64,000 nt of DNA from Opitutaceae bacterium (GTDB lineage: Bacteria; Verrucomicrobiota; Verrucomicrobiia; Opitutales; Opitutaceae): contig JANQKI010000215.1 in the NCBI GenBank assembly GCA_028281165.1, positions 1 through 64,000 on the forward strand. Direction: 5' to 3'. Numbering within the stretch: the stretch's first letter is position 1; the number at the start of each line of letters is the position of its first letter. The position numbers and the translations under genes were made by a program. The notes below the pieces were generated by a model. That model did no database searches. It was not told where the DNA came from and was given only the letters and a program-made list of their open reading frames with translations. Below, piece by piece: positions 52,957 to 63,685 of this stretch.

Positions 52957-53760
52957 TTAGACTCTGGAATCCTCTAGCCTCCGGAGAAGGTTTTCGAATC
53001 GCGACGGCAAGGCTGCTTCCACCGAGCTAAAACTAGCGTTTGGGAAATCCAGCTTCACCGAAACCAGATGCAGGCAAACACCCTCATTCAGAGGTTTTTC
53101 GACCTGCTCGGATTTCCGATAGCCTTTCTTGATCTTGGAAAGGAACACATTGTCTCCCGAACTGTAGAGCTTTTCGCCAACCAGCTTCAAACCACACTCC
53201 GCCGCATGAAGTCGGATCTGATGCATGCGCATATCCCTTGTTTCTGCTTCCCAGAGTTGATAGGAGCCGTAGTGACGAAGGTAGCGAAATCGCGTTTCGC
53301 ATTTCTTTCCCGTCTTGTGCGACACCAGCATCCGCTTTTCTTCAGTGTGCAGAGCGATAGGCAGACCGCAAAATCGCTCTCGCTGCTCGCCCTCCACTGA
53401 TGCTAGAAAGTGGTAGCGGAAATCTAACTGCCTAGAACCAAAGGCGTTACGGAGCAGCTCCTCTTTCTCCTCGTTCTTTGCGTAGATGAGGACCCCGCTA
53501 GCAGCAGCTTCCAAGTTGTAGATCCGATAGACCCCTTCAATTCCCAGCCTAGCTAGCTGTGGCTTGCCATTCAGCAGTTCCCGGCGAAGCGCCATCGAAA
53601 TATCGGGTCGACCTAGCTCCAGACTGTGTTGAAAACACGTCATACGAGGCGGCTTATTTATCGCGAAAGCCTCGGAAGAATCCGCTATCAATTCGAATTT
53701 CGCAGGTCGCGATCCGAGATAGCCTTCAGGAAAGGAAATAAAAGGAGCTTTCGATGACAT
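52957..53760 (-). CDS. RluA-like pseudouridine synthase with a changed catalytic residue
   Basis: The 267-aa protein has the RluA fold: FAINKPPRMTCFQH, then VYRIYNLEAAASGVLIYAKN, KTGKKCETRFRYL and METRDMRMHQIRLHAAECGL-like RMHQIRLHAA. In RluA enzymes the catalytic Asp lies in HRLDxxTSG; here the aligned motif is Y-N-L-E84-A-A-A-S-G, so Asp is Glu. It may be inactive or have altered activity. The ATG at 53760 is used; the frame's earlier ATG at 53784 lies within the rpsT terminator stem. Confidence 0.78.
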   Translation of the reverse strand: MSSKAPFISFPEGYLGSRPAKFELIADSSEAFAINKPPRMTCFQHSLELGRPDISMALRRELLNGKPQLARLGIEGVYRIYNLEAAASGVLIYAKNEEKEELLRNAFGSRQLDFRYHFLASVEGEQRERFCGLPIALHTEEKRMLVSHKTGKKCETRFRYLRHYGSYQLWEAETRDMRMHQIRLHAAECGLKLVGEKLYSSGDNVFLSKIKKGYRKSEQVEKPLNEGVCLHLVSVKLDFPNASFSSVEAALPSRFENLLRRLEDSRV

Positions 53761-53774
53761 GCTTTGCAAGCAAA

Positions 53775-53805
53775 GAGCCCCCATCGTCGGAGACGTTGGG
53801 GGCTC
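53775..53805 (-). terminator. strong hairpin after rpsT
   Basis: GAGCCCCCA and TGGGGGCTC are perfect 9-base arms around a loop that holds a second small stem (CGTC/GACG). On the minus strand it is followed by TTTGC. It lies 25 bases after rpsT's stop and may terminate or attenuate read-through into the RluA-like gene. Confidence 0.75.
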
Positions 53806-53829
53806 ACTGATGGGGAGGAGGAAAAATTC

Positions 53830-54087
53830 TTAAGCAACCAAGTACTTAGCCATACTAGACTTGGCGTGATTTGCCTTGTTAGAGTGGATTAAGTTCGTTT
53901 TGGCCGCTTTGTCCATTGCGGAGATGTAGCTGATGGCCGCTTGCCTCAAAGCTTCCTTGTCGCCTGATTCCGCCAAGGCGCTTACCTTCTTAGCTAAAGT
54001 CTTCAGGCGGCTTTTCTGCGAACGATTGTGCAAGGTACGCGCAAGCGTCTTGCGATGGTTCTTCATTGCCGACTTCGTATTTGCCAT
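53830..54087 (-). CDS. rpsT: 30S ribosomal protein S20
   Basis: The 85-aa basic protein has the S20 signature from its start: MANTKSAMKNHRKTLARTL, then HNRSQKSRLKTLAKKVSAL and a C-terminal LIHSNKANHAKSSMAKYL. It binds 16S rRNA helices 6 and 44 and acts early in small-subunit assembly. It is followed by a strong hairpin. Confidence 0.97.
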   Translation of the reverse strand: MANTKSAMKNHRKTLARTLHNRSQKSRLKTLAKKVSALAESGDKEALRQAAISYISAMDKAAKTNLIHSNKANHAKSSMAKYLVA

Positions 54088-54155
54088 AAGGACGGCGGAT
54101 ATTCGCCTGAATCATCCCGTTGTCAAGGCATTTGCAATACAAATTGGGTTAAACT

Positions 54156-54637
54156 AGCTCTGGAGCCGATAAGCCGGATTCTGTTCTTTCGAAAAGAGAA
54201 CCCTTCAAAAGACGCGTTCATTTATCTCGTTCGCTTGCGCGAAAATCCTTCGGAAGAAGGACGCGACATACCCGGAGCTGTATGGACGGGCAATCCGGCC
54301 CCCTATTTTGTCTTGCGTCGGATTGGGCTTGCCCTGCCCGCTCGATTACTCGAAGCGGCGGTGAGCTCTTACCTCACCATTTCAACCTTACCCGCCTTCG
54401 CCAAGGCTTCGGCGGGCTATGCCTCGCAAGGAGGCTTGCCCTTCGAAGCTCCCGCAAGGGAGCGAAGTAGGGGCGGTATATTTTCTGCGGCGCTATCCGT
54501 CGCCTCGCTTTGAAACGAGACGCCCCCGCTTTCGCGAGGAATCCTGCCCTGCGACGTCCGGACTTTCCTCTCCGAACTCCTGCGAACCTTTCGGCTCGAT
54601 AAAAAGAACAACGGAGCGAACGCTTGGCTCCAAAGCT
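54156..54637 (-). ncRNA. rnpB: RNase P RNA
   Basis: Read on the minus strand, the 5' part has the universal AGAGGAAAGTCCGGAC (54556-54571), the middle has GGTGAGGTAAGAGCTCACCG (after P12) and the 3' part has ACAGAATCCGGCTTATCGGC (54165-54184). The P1 stem pairs AGCTTTGGAGCC (54637-54626) with GGCTCCAGAGCT (54167-54156). It is the ribozyme that removes the 5' leader of tRNA precursors. It starts at the stop codon of the zinc-ribbon gene. P12 carries an unusual hairpin-rich insertion. Confidence 0.95.
54391..54473. repeat. hairpin-rich insertion in the P12 region of RNase P RNA
   Basis: About 80 bases between CCGCC and GGTAAGGTTGAAATGG, where other bacteria have the short P12 stem, hold three consecutive palindromic units: CCCGCC...GGCGGG (54391-54416), GCCTC-GCAAG-GAGGC (54421-54435) and GCTCCC-GCAA-GGGAGC (54448-54463). 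The composition differs from the rest and looks like a dispersed palindromic repeat that landed in a tolerant loop. Confidence 0.7.
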
Positions 54638-55343
54638 AGTCCTGCAAGTAGAGAATACGGCCGCAATTATCGCAAGTGGTAATTTCCTCGCCCTTTTTAA
54701 GCTCGAACTCAACCGCAGCCGAAACCCTCATGTGACAGCCGCCGCACTTTTGATCGCGTAGCAAAACGATGATCGGGTATTTTATGCCTCGGGCGACTTG
54801 CTTGTACTTCGAAAGCATCGGTCTTTCCAGTCCGCTTTCGGCTTCAGCGAAGTCGGCTCGAGCTTCCTCGATTTGCTGCTTTAGGTTTTCCTCTTTCTCA
54901 TCAAGCCGACCTAGAAAGCTTTTCTCGGCTTTGATTTTTTCATCCAAATCGAGCTCTTCGGCCTTTTGCGATTTCCTGGCGTCGTCCAACTCGTAGAGCA
55001 ATTCCAGCTCCTTTTCCTCCAGTTCGGAAATCTTGTTCTGAGCATTTTCGATCTCGTGGGTCAGGGCCTGGTACTCTTCGTTTTTCTTAACTTGGAGTTG
55101 CTGATTCTTATACTTCAGCACCTGGCCTTCCACTTCCCCCATCTCCGTTTCAACCGCCTTGCTTTGGACCTCCAGCTCCTTTATTCGCTGGCGACCTTCT
55201 TCGATGGAAGCCTCGTAATTAGAGATCTTTTTTCGGGTCTGCTCCCTTTCGCTTGGCAAACGAGCCAGATCAGCCTCAATCCGCTGAACCCTCATGTCGC
55301 GATCCTGCAAGATCAGTAAACTCGATTGAATGGCGGCTCCCAT
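54636..55343 (-). CDS. C4-type zinc-ribbon coiled-coil protein (CdsZ-like)
   Basis: The 235-aa protein is a long coiled-coil (about 10-175, LLILQDRDMRVQRIEADLAR onward) with a C-terminal zinc ribbon, C-G-G-C-H near 200 and C-D-N-C-G near 222. This is the DUF164/zf-RING_7-type family (CdsZ, HP0958-like), implicated in chaperoning secretion or RNA-related partners. It ends directly at the 5' end of RNase P RNA, so transcription may continue into rnpB. Confidence 0.88.
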   Translation of the reverse strand: MGAAIQSSLLILQDRDMRVQRIEADLARLPSEREQTRKKISNYEASIEEGRQRIKELEVQSKAVETEMGEVEGQVLKYKNQQLQVKKNEEYQALTHEIENAQNKISELEEKELELLYELDDARKSQKAEELDLDEKIKAEKSFLGRLDEKEENLKQQIEEARADFAEAESGLERPMLSKYKQVARGIKYPIIVLLRDQKCGGCHMRVSAAVEFELKKGEEITTCDNCGRILYLQD

Positions 55344-55484
55344 AAGATCGCGATTGGAAGCCCAAAAACACCCACCGTCAAACCGTATTCCAATCTAAAT
55401 GACAACCCCCTCCCAAATCATCATCTTCTCCTTCTTCCCCAAAAGGTCAGGAGAACAGATTGAGATGAAGAAGAGAGACCCATC

Positions 55485-55898
55485 TCAAATATACCACATC
55501 TCCTGGGCTTCTTCCCTAGCCATTTCCTGAAGGGTACAGCCCTTCGCTTCGTCTTCAAAGCGCTTTTGCAAACGTCCCCAAGCTTCGGCAATGGCTTTGC
55601 CCGAAGCGCCACCAGGATTGGAAACTGACGAGAAAAGATCTCCCTGCACCAAGCTGATGATTTCATGCAGGGTGATCTCGCCAGGATCACGAGCAAGCAA
55701 ATAGCCCCCCTGCTTTCCGCGTCGACTGTCAACGAGCCCCCCATTGCGTAGCTCGGCCAAAATCTGAGCCAAGTAATTTGCTGGAATCTCCTCGATCTCA
55801 GCCAGTTCTTCGATACGCGAAACCTCGCCGCTCGCGTGACGTTTGGCCAAGCGAACTAGGGCTCGGCAGGCATAGTCCAGTTTTACGGAGAGTTTCAC
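55485..55898 (-). CDS. Rrf2-family transcriptional regulator
   Basis: The 137-aa protein (GTG at 55898 gives VKLSVKLDYACRALVRLAK, matching Rrf2 starts) has the winged helix (EEIPANYLAQILAELRNGGL, then VDSRRGKQGGYLLARDP) and dimer helix. It has a single late Cys (KGC) rather than the three that hold the IscR/NsrR cluster, so it may be a cluster-free member like CymR. Its open frame extends 34 codons upstream, which I reject as a start. Confidence 0.88.
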   Translation of the reverse strand: MKLSVKLDYACRALVRLAKRHASGEVSRIEELAEIEEIPANYLAQILAELRNGGLVDSRRGKQGGYLLARDPGEITLHEIISLVQGDLFSSVSNPGGASGKAIAEAWGRLQKRFEDEAKGCTLQEMAREEAQEMWYI

Positions 55899-56136
55899 AA
55901 GCGAAAGGATGGAAAGGAGCTGAGATGCTGCGACTGGAAAATCGGCAGCGCAAGTCCTGAAGAAGCCTTGTTCAAACACTAAAAAATAGGCCAAAAACAC
56001 GAGCTTTTAGGGACATATCTTTAGTCGTCTCGGAGCGAATTTCCAAACACCGAGAATTGGCCTTGCCCACTAGGAAAATGACGCTTCAATCACCCGCTTT
56101 TATTTACCAAATTGGCGCAAAAAAATGTTGAGGTAG

Positions 56137-58701
<2,565 letters not shown>

Positions 58702-58744
58702 AACGTCTTTACTATACGTCTAGATTGTTGATTTTCGAATACGC

Positions 58745-61201
58745 ATGGATACTCCCACTGATCGCATTACTCCTGCTAGCATAACAGACATTATGCAAAC
58801 GGCGTACATCGACTACTCGATGTCCGTTATTATCTCTCGCGCCTTGCCTGACGCTCGTGATGGCCTAAAGCCCGTTCAGCGTCGCATTCTGTACGCCATG
58901 CTGCGGGAAGGCCTCTTGCACAATCGCGCTTTCAGCAAATGCGCCGGTGTCGTCGGCGAAGTGCTTAAAAACTACCACCCCCACGGAGATACATCCGTTT
59001 ACGATACTCTCGTACGTATGGCTCAACCATGGGTCATGCGCTACCCGCTTATCGATCCGCAAGGAAATTTCGGTTCAGTCGATGGAGACGCTCCAGCCGC
59101 GTATCGTTATACCGAATCGCGTCTCACGGCACTAGCGGAAGATCTTTTGCGTCATATCGACGAGGATACAGTAGACTTTGTACCAAACTACAGCGAAAGC
59201 ACAACCGAGCCTTCAGTCCTGCCGGCCAGTTTGCCAAACCTGTTAATGAATGGCTCCACGGGGATTGCGGTCGGCATGGCCACAAATATTCCTCCTCACA
59301 ATCTAGACGAGCTAATCGACGGTATCTGCGCCCAGATCGACAATCCTAATATTTCCGTCGAAGAGTTGGCTCTTCACATCAAAGGTCCCGATTTTCCGAC
59401 TGGGGGACGCATTATCGGCTCAAAAGGCATCGAAGACTATATGCGAACGGGACGTGGCATCGTTCGTATGCGCGGAACGGTTACGAAAGAAGAATTGGAC
59501 GGAGATCGCGAGTGCATCCTCATCACGGAAATCCCTTTCAACGTTAATCGCGCCGCATTGGTAACCAAAATCGCAGACCTGGTTTCTTCCAAAGAAATCG
59601 AAGGCATTAGCGATCTGAGAGACGAATCGGACGAGAATACACGCATCGTCATCGAACTGAAGCGAGGCGAATTCCCAGAAGTCATCATCTCCAAGCTCTT
59701 TAAAAAGACGGCCTTGGAAAGTTCATTTGGAGTCAACATGCTGGCTCTAGACAACCGTCGTCCCAAGCAAATGAGCATGAAAGAAGTGCTCAATTGCTAC
59801 ATCGACCACCGTAGGGAGGTCGTGTATCGAAGAACCGCATACCGTTTGCGTAAGGCGGAGGATCGCGCTCATATCCTAGAAGGCTACAAGATCGCCTTAG
59901 ACAATCTGGACGACTTTATAAAGATCATTCGCTTATCGGCCAATCGGGATGAAGCTAAGCAACGCTTGCAGGAAAAATACCCACTTACCGATCGCCAAGT
60001 AAATGCCATTCTCGATCTCCGCCTCTACCAGCTAACAGGCATGGAGCGCGACAAGATCGAGGCGGAATACGCGGAGCTCATGAAGCTCATCGATGAGTTG
60101 AAATCCATCCTCGAAAACGAGCACATCCTTCTTGGTTTAATCAAAACAGAACTCCAAGAATTGAAGGGGAAATACAGCTCTCCACGTCGCTGCGAAATCG
60201 TTCCGTGGGAAGGCGATATTTCGAAAGCGGACATGACGCCTCGCGAGGGTTGTTTCATCACCATCTCGCATAAAGGCTTTATCAAGCGTACCAGCGATTC
60301 TGAATACAGGACGCAAAAGCGTGGCGGTAAAGGCGTGCAGGGAGGCAACACCTACGACGAGGACTTCATCGAACATATTTTCACGGCCAATACCCATGAT
60401 TACATTTTCTTCTTCATGAACAATGGTCGGGTGTATGTGGAAAAAGTATACGAAATTCCCGAAGGTTCACGTACTTCGAAAGGTCGCTCCATTGTAAACG
60501 TTCTCTCACTACAAGAAGACGAGCGTATAGCGGCCATGATCTGCGTACAGGAAATCAGCGATCAGCTCCACCTGGTGATGTGTACTAAGAACGGAGTGGT
60601 GAAGAAAACCAATCTAGCCGACTACAAGAATTTCCGCAAAGGCGGCATCATTGGAATAAACATCGATGAAGGCGACGACCTAATCACCGTGAAACTTACC
60701 AAAGGTGATGACGATCTAACCATCATCAGCCACAAGGGGAAGGCTATCCGCTTTCACGAAACCGACCTGCGCGACCAGGGCCGAGCAACACGCGGAGTGA
60801 GAGGAATCAAGCTGGGCGAAGGAGATTTCACTCAAGCAATGGAGGTTGTGGATCCAAATGGAACGCTTTTGATCTGCGGTCTCAACGGCCAAGGCAAACG
60901 AACCAAATTCGATGAATACCCAGTTCAGAAACGTGGCGGCAGCGGCGTTATTGCCGCTCGCACCTCAGGCGTTTCAGGTGCCCTGACAGTTTTCGAAAAC
61001 GACGAAATGATGATGCTGACGAAAAACGGTCAAGCCGTGCGTACGAAAGTGTCTGACATAAGCGTCATCGGTAGAGCGACAAAGGGCGTTCGCTGCATAA
61101 ATCTGAGCGAAGGCGACCAACTTCTAGGCGTAGCCAGGATTGTCGAAGTCGAAAGCGAAGACGAAGAAGCTGAAGGCTCTGAAGAAACCTCCTCCGAATA
61201 G
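58745..61201 (+). CDS. gyrA: DNA gyrase subunit A
   Basis: The 818-aa subunit has the winged-helix/tower core with catalytic Tyr in AAYRYTESRL, ARDGLKPVQRRILYAM, and beta-pinwheel C-terminal repeats. The GyrA box reads QKRGGKGVQGG, marking gyrase rather than topoisomerase IV. In the quinolone region, G81-D-T83-S-V-Y-D87 has Thr where E. coli has Ser83 and Ser where it has Ala84. The acidic tail ends EEAEGSEETSSE. It is co-transcribed with gyrB. Confidence 0.98.
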   Translation: MDTPTDRITPASITDIMQTAYIDYSMSVIISRALPDARDGLKPVQRRILYAMLREGLLHNRAFSKCAGVVGEVLKNYHPHGDTSVYDTLVRMAQPWVMRYPLIDPQGNFGSVDGDAPAAYRYTESRLTALAEDLLRHIDEDTVDFVPNYSESTTEPSVLPASLPNLLMNGSTGIAVGMATNIPPHNLDELIDGICAQIDNPNISVEELALHIKGPDFPTGGRIIGSKGIEDYMRTGRGIVRMRGTVTKEELDGDRECILITEIPFNVNRAALVTKIADLVSSKEIEGISDLRDESDENTRIVIELKRGEFPEVIISKLFKKTALESSFGVNMLALDNRRPKQMSMKEVLNCYIDHRREVVYRRTAYRLRKAEDRAHILEGYKIALDNLDDFIKIIRLSANRDEAKQRLQEKYPLTDRQVNAILDLRLYQLTGMERDKIEAEYAELMKLIDELKSILENEHILLGLIKTELQELKGKYSSPRRCEIVPWEGDISKADMTPREGCFITISHKGFIKRTSDSEYRTQKRGGKGVQGGNTYDEDFIEHIFTANTHDYIFFFMNNGRVYVEKVYEIPEGSRTSKGRSIVNVLSLQEDERIAAMICVQEISDQLHLVMCTKNGVVKKTNLADYKNFRKGGIIGINIDEGDDLITVKLTKGDDDLTIISHKGKAIRFHETDLRDQGRATRGVRGIKLGEGDFTQAMEVVDPNGTLLICGLNGQGKRTKFDEYPVQKRGGSGVIAARTSGVSGALTVFENDEMMMLTKNGQAVRTKVSDISVIGRATKGVRCINLSEGDQLLGVARIVEVESEDEEAEGSEETSSE

Positions 61202-61587
61202 ATAAATTTCTCTTCAATAAAGGCTTACAAAGAAAAAAGCGCGAGCTGCCCTTTAACTTTGTAAGTCTTGGTGGGTTAAATAAAGCCAGATAGACTTCCT
61301 CCTTGAGGCCTTTGAGAAACGCCTCACTACGCCCGCATTGCGAGGCAAAATGGATCGATCAATTGGTAAGGGTTTTCGGGGTCTAATTCGTCACTGTAAC
61401 CCAGGGTCGGGATGCGCGCAAAAAACAGCGCAGGCGCCCAAAATGAGCCAATTTCACGACGGAAACGACAAATTTTCATGCATTGGCAATCAACCTGCTA
61501 GAAGGACCACGTTAGCGGGATGCTCTTCTGCTCCTCGCTATCCATTTACGCTAACTAAAACGTCACTACCTAACCTAAATTAGATTA
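61202..61587. other. 386-base gene-free region between gyrA and the porin-like gene
   Basis: It holds the inverted repeat at 61220-61269 and a weaker GAGGC/GCCTC hairpin near 61305-61325. An open frame at 61338-61583 has no recognisable protein features. The promoter and leader of the porin-like gene should lie in its second half, but I cannot place them. Confidence 0.55.
61220..61269. repeat. 13-base inverted repeat just after gyrA
   Basis: AAGGCTTACAAAG (61220) pairs with CTTTGTAAGTCTT (61257) with one G-T pair across a 24-base centre. It begins 19 bases after the gyrA stop. There is no T-run after it, so it may be a processing or protective 3' hairpin rather than a classical terminator. 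Confidence 0.55.
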
Positions 61588-62520
61588 ATGAACAAACTAT
61601 TCAAAATATCTGCCGCTGGTCTGCTACTCGCAGCCGTCTCACAGGCTCAGATAGAAATTAACGAGAATCTCTCTTTAACTGGCTTCTTCGACATGTCAGT
61701 CGTACATACCGATTCCGATTCAGCAGGAGATGATACTAGTTACAACTTCGACCAAGCCGAGCTCGACTTCATCTTCAATTTTGAAGAACTGACGGGCCAA
61801 GTTGATCTCAACTACCTTGGCGACAACGACACCGGAGATTTTTCTCTTGAGCAAGCATTCATCACCTACGATTTGGGTGAAGGCTCGTCCGTAACCGCTG
61901 GTAAATTCTTGAGCTTCCACGGTTGGGAAGCAGCAGAGCCAACAGGTCTCTGGCAGTATTCATATGCTTATGACCTGGTGGGAACGATTCCTGGCTATTT
62001 CAATGGTGTATCTTATGGATACGATACAGACGCAATGAGCTTAGGCTTCTCGCTCGTCGATTCAATTTACGGAGCCGACGGTTCGCTTAGCGATAGCGAG
62101 TACGGCATCGAAGCTAAAGCTGCTTTCTTTCCCGTTGAAGGAGCCACCATTTACTTGGGCTACGCCGTCGACAACATGGATACCGGAGAAGATATGACTC
62201 TCATCAATCTCTGGGCGTCTTACGAAGTCGGCAATGCTACTTATGCAGTAGAAGTTAATGACTACGATTTTGGTGGAGCAGCCGAGGGTAACCAATGGCT
62301 CGTCATGGCCAACTACGGTATCACCGACAATCTAGGTATCACTTTCCGTGTGAGCGAAGACGAAGACGGCAGCATAAACGAATCTGCTACTAAGTACACA
62401 ATTTCTCCGGGTTGGAGCGTTGGTGAAAATCTTCTTATGCTAATGGAAGTCAGCAACACTGATTTCGGCTCAGAAGGCGACGACCTCGCTATCGCTTTCG
62501 AAACCCTTTTCACTTTTTAG
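61588..62520 (+). CDS. outer-membrane beta-barrel (porin-like) protein
   Basis: The 310-aa protein has a signal peptide (MNKLFKISAAGLLLAAVSQA) and a series of amphipathic strands, for example LSLTGFFDMSVVHTDSD, YNFDQAELDFIFNFEELTG and VTAGKFLSFHGWEAAEP, ending in the aromatic DDLAIAFETLFTF, a typical barrel assembly signal. It resembles the uncharacterised BBP2-type barrels. It lies beside urea-transport genes, so a role in letting urea or short amides through the outer membrane is possible (inference). A strong terminator follows. Confidence 0.82.
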   Translation: MNKLFKISAAGLLLAAVSQAQIEINENLSLTGFFDMSVVHTDSDSAGDDTSYNFDQAELDFIFNFEELTGQVDLNYLGDNDTGDFSLEQAFITYDLGEGSSVTAGKFLSFHGWEAAEPTGLWQYSYAYDLVGTIPGYFNGVSYGYDTDAMSLGFSLVDSIYGADGSLSDSEYGIEAKAAFFPVEGATIYLGYAVDNMDTGEDMTLINLWASYEVGNATYAVEVNDYDFGGAAEGNQWLVMANYGITDNLGITFRVSEDEDGSINESATKYTISPGWSVGENLLMLMEVSNTDFGSEGDDLAIAFETLFTF

Positions 62521-62567
62521 TTAACGAGTGGATACGTAGTTTATATTCTTCATAAAGGTTGTTTCCT

Positions 62568-62600
62568 AAGCCCTCGGTTAAGAACCGAGGGCTTATTTTT
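62568..62600 (+). terminator. Rho-independent terminator after the porin-like gene
   Basis: AAGCCCTCGGTT and AACCGAGGGCTT form a perfect 12-base stem with an AAG loop, followed by ATTTTT. Confidence 0.95.
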
Positions 62601-62678
62601 AGAGGGATAAAATCAATGATGAATATATACTAACTCTGGGCATTCCCTAGAAACGCTACTAAGCATCAAACAGATGCA

Positions 62679-62745
62679 GGAGCTCGCTTGCGAGCGATTA
62701 TTTGATTACCAATCAACCCCACGGGCTCGCTCGCAAGCGAGCTCC
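62679..62745. repeat. REP-type inverted repeat pair (REPIN-like)
   Basis: GGAGCTCGCTTGCGAGCGA (62679-62697) and its exact reverse complement (62727-62745) flank a 29-base spacer. Each 19-base arm is itself a near-palindrome (GCTCGCTTGCGAGC). This matches the layout of REPINs, two REP units in opposite orientation, usually mobilised by a RAYT transposase. None is in the window. It lies between the porin-like terminator and urtE. Confidence 0.75.
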
Positions 62746-62765
62746 TACGAGAGAGGTCTCGTATA

Positions 62766-63515
62766 TCAAACCATCAAATACTTGGCCGTCAATTCATCAT
62801 CTAGACGACTGATCGGGCCACTTTCAACCACAGATCCGCGCTCGAGGATATAAAAGAAGTCGCTAGCGTTTTTCGCGAAGTCGATATACTGCTCCACGAG
62901 GATGATGCTAACATTGTGCTTCTCTTTGATTGCGAAAATCGCGTCTTCGATCTGATCGATAATGGAAGGTTGGATACCCTCCGTAGGCTCATCGAGGATA
63001 AGCAATTTGGGATTGAGAAGGAGCGCTCGAGCAATGGAGAGCTGTTGCTGTTGCCCGCCGCTAAGCACTCCGCCCTTGCGTTTGAGCATCTCTTTTAAAA
63101 CCGGAAAGAGTTCGAAGACCTCGTCCAAACGATCAGCTTTGCCTACGTTTCCAGCTTTCAAACCGACTTCCAGATTCTCCCACACCGTTAGCCCGGGAAA
63201 AATGTCGCGCCCTTGGGGTACGTATCCAATCCCCAAGTGCGCGCGTTTATCGACAAGCATATCCTGAATGCTCTGTTCATCAAATTCAATCGTCCCGGAA
63301 CTTGTAGGAACAAGACCCATAATAGTGTTCAAAAGCGTTGTCTTCCCGACACCATTGCGTCCAAGGAGAGCCACCACTTTATTATCGGGCACCTCCATCG
63401 AGACATCCTTCAAAATGAGCGACTCATCGTATCCAGCGAACAAGTTGTCGATCTTGACCAGCGGCTTCTGAGCCTCTGATCCAGTTAGAGAAGATCTATC
63501 GGTCTTTGTATCCAT
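62766..63515 (-). CDS. urtE: urea ABC transporter ATP-binding protein UrtE
   Basis: The 249-aa ABC ATPase is of the LivF/UrtE type: Walker A LLGRNGVGKTTLLNTIMG, Q-loop and YVPQGRDIFPGLTVWENLEV, signature LSGGQQQQLSIARAL, Walker B LLILDEPTEGIQPSIIDQIE, and the H-loop substitute VEQYIDF. EGIQP is characteristic of urea transporters rather than amino-acid ones (EGLAP). Together with UrtD it energises high-affinity urea uptake. It normally follows urtD closely; here 170 bases separate them. Confidence 0.9.
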   Translation of the reverse strand: MDTKTDRSSLTGSEAQKPLVKIDNLFAGYDESLILKDVSMEVPDNKVVALLGRNGVGKTTLLNTIMGLVPTSSGTIEFDEQSIQDMLVDKRAHLGIGYVPQGRDIFPGLTVWENLEVGLKAGNVGKADRLDEVFELFPVLKEMLKRKGGVLSGGQQQQLSIARALLLNPKLLILDEPTEGIQPSIIDQIEDAIFAIKEKHNVSIILVEQYIDFAKNASDFFYILERGSVVESGPISRLDDELTAKYLMV

Positions 63516-63540
63516 TTTTCAGTGATTAACACTACCGGAG

Positions 63541-63684
63541 TTTTTAGAAACCACAGAATCTACAAGAGTCAGAGAAAAAGAAGCACTTGGCACGCAAGCA
63601 GGACACGAGACCGCTTCACAGGAATATGGAGTTCTACATGAGCTTATCATTTTGTGTCTTTTGTGAATTTTGTGGTTTTCTAAA
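63541..63684. mobile_element. MITE-like element between urtD and urtE
   Basis: The left end TTTTTAGAAACCACAGAA (63541) and right end, read on the other strand, TTTAGAAAACCACAAAA (63684-63668) are imperfect terminal inverted repeats of about 17 bases. The ~145-base interior has no gene. It fills nearly the whole urtD-urtE gap; urtD's stop codon is next to its right end. Such short non-coding elements with AACCACA-type ends look like dispersed intergenic repeats. Confidence 0.5.
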
Positions 63685-63685
63685 T

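Noticed and set aside
53761-53784. upstream ATG of the RluA-like gene
   Set aside because: It lies inside the hairpin following rpsT; the ATG at 53760 is free of it.
54028-54712. several frames on both strands across 54.0-54.7 kb
   Set aside because: They are shadows over RNase P RNA and its repeat insertion.
61338-61583. 81-codon open frame between gyrA and the porin-like gene
   Set aside because: No recognisable motif, odd composition, no ribosome-binding site; likely part of the leader region.
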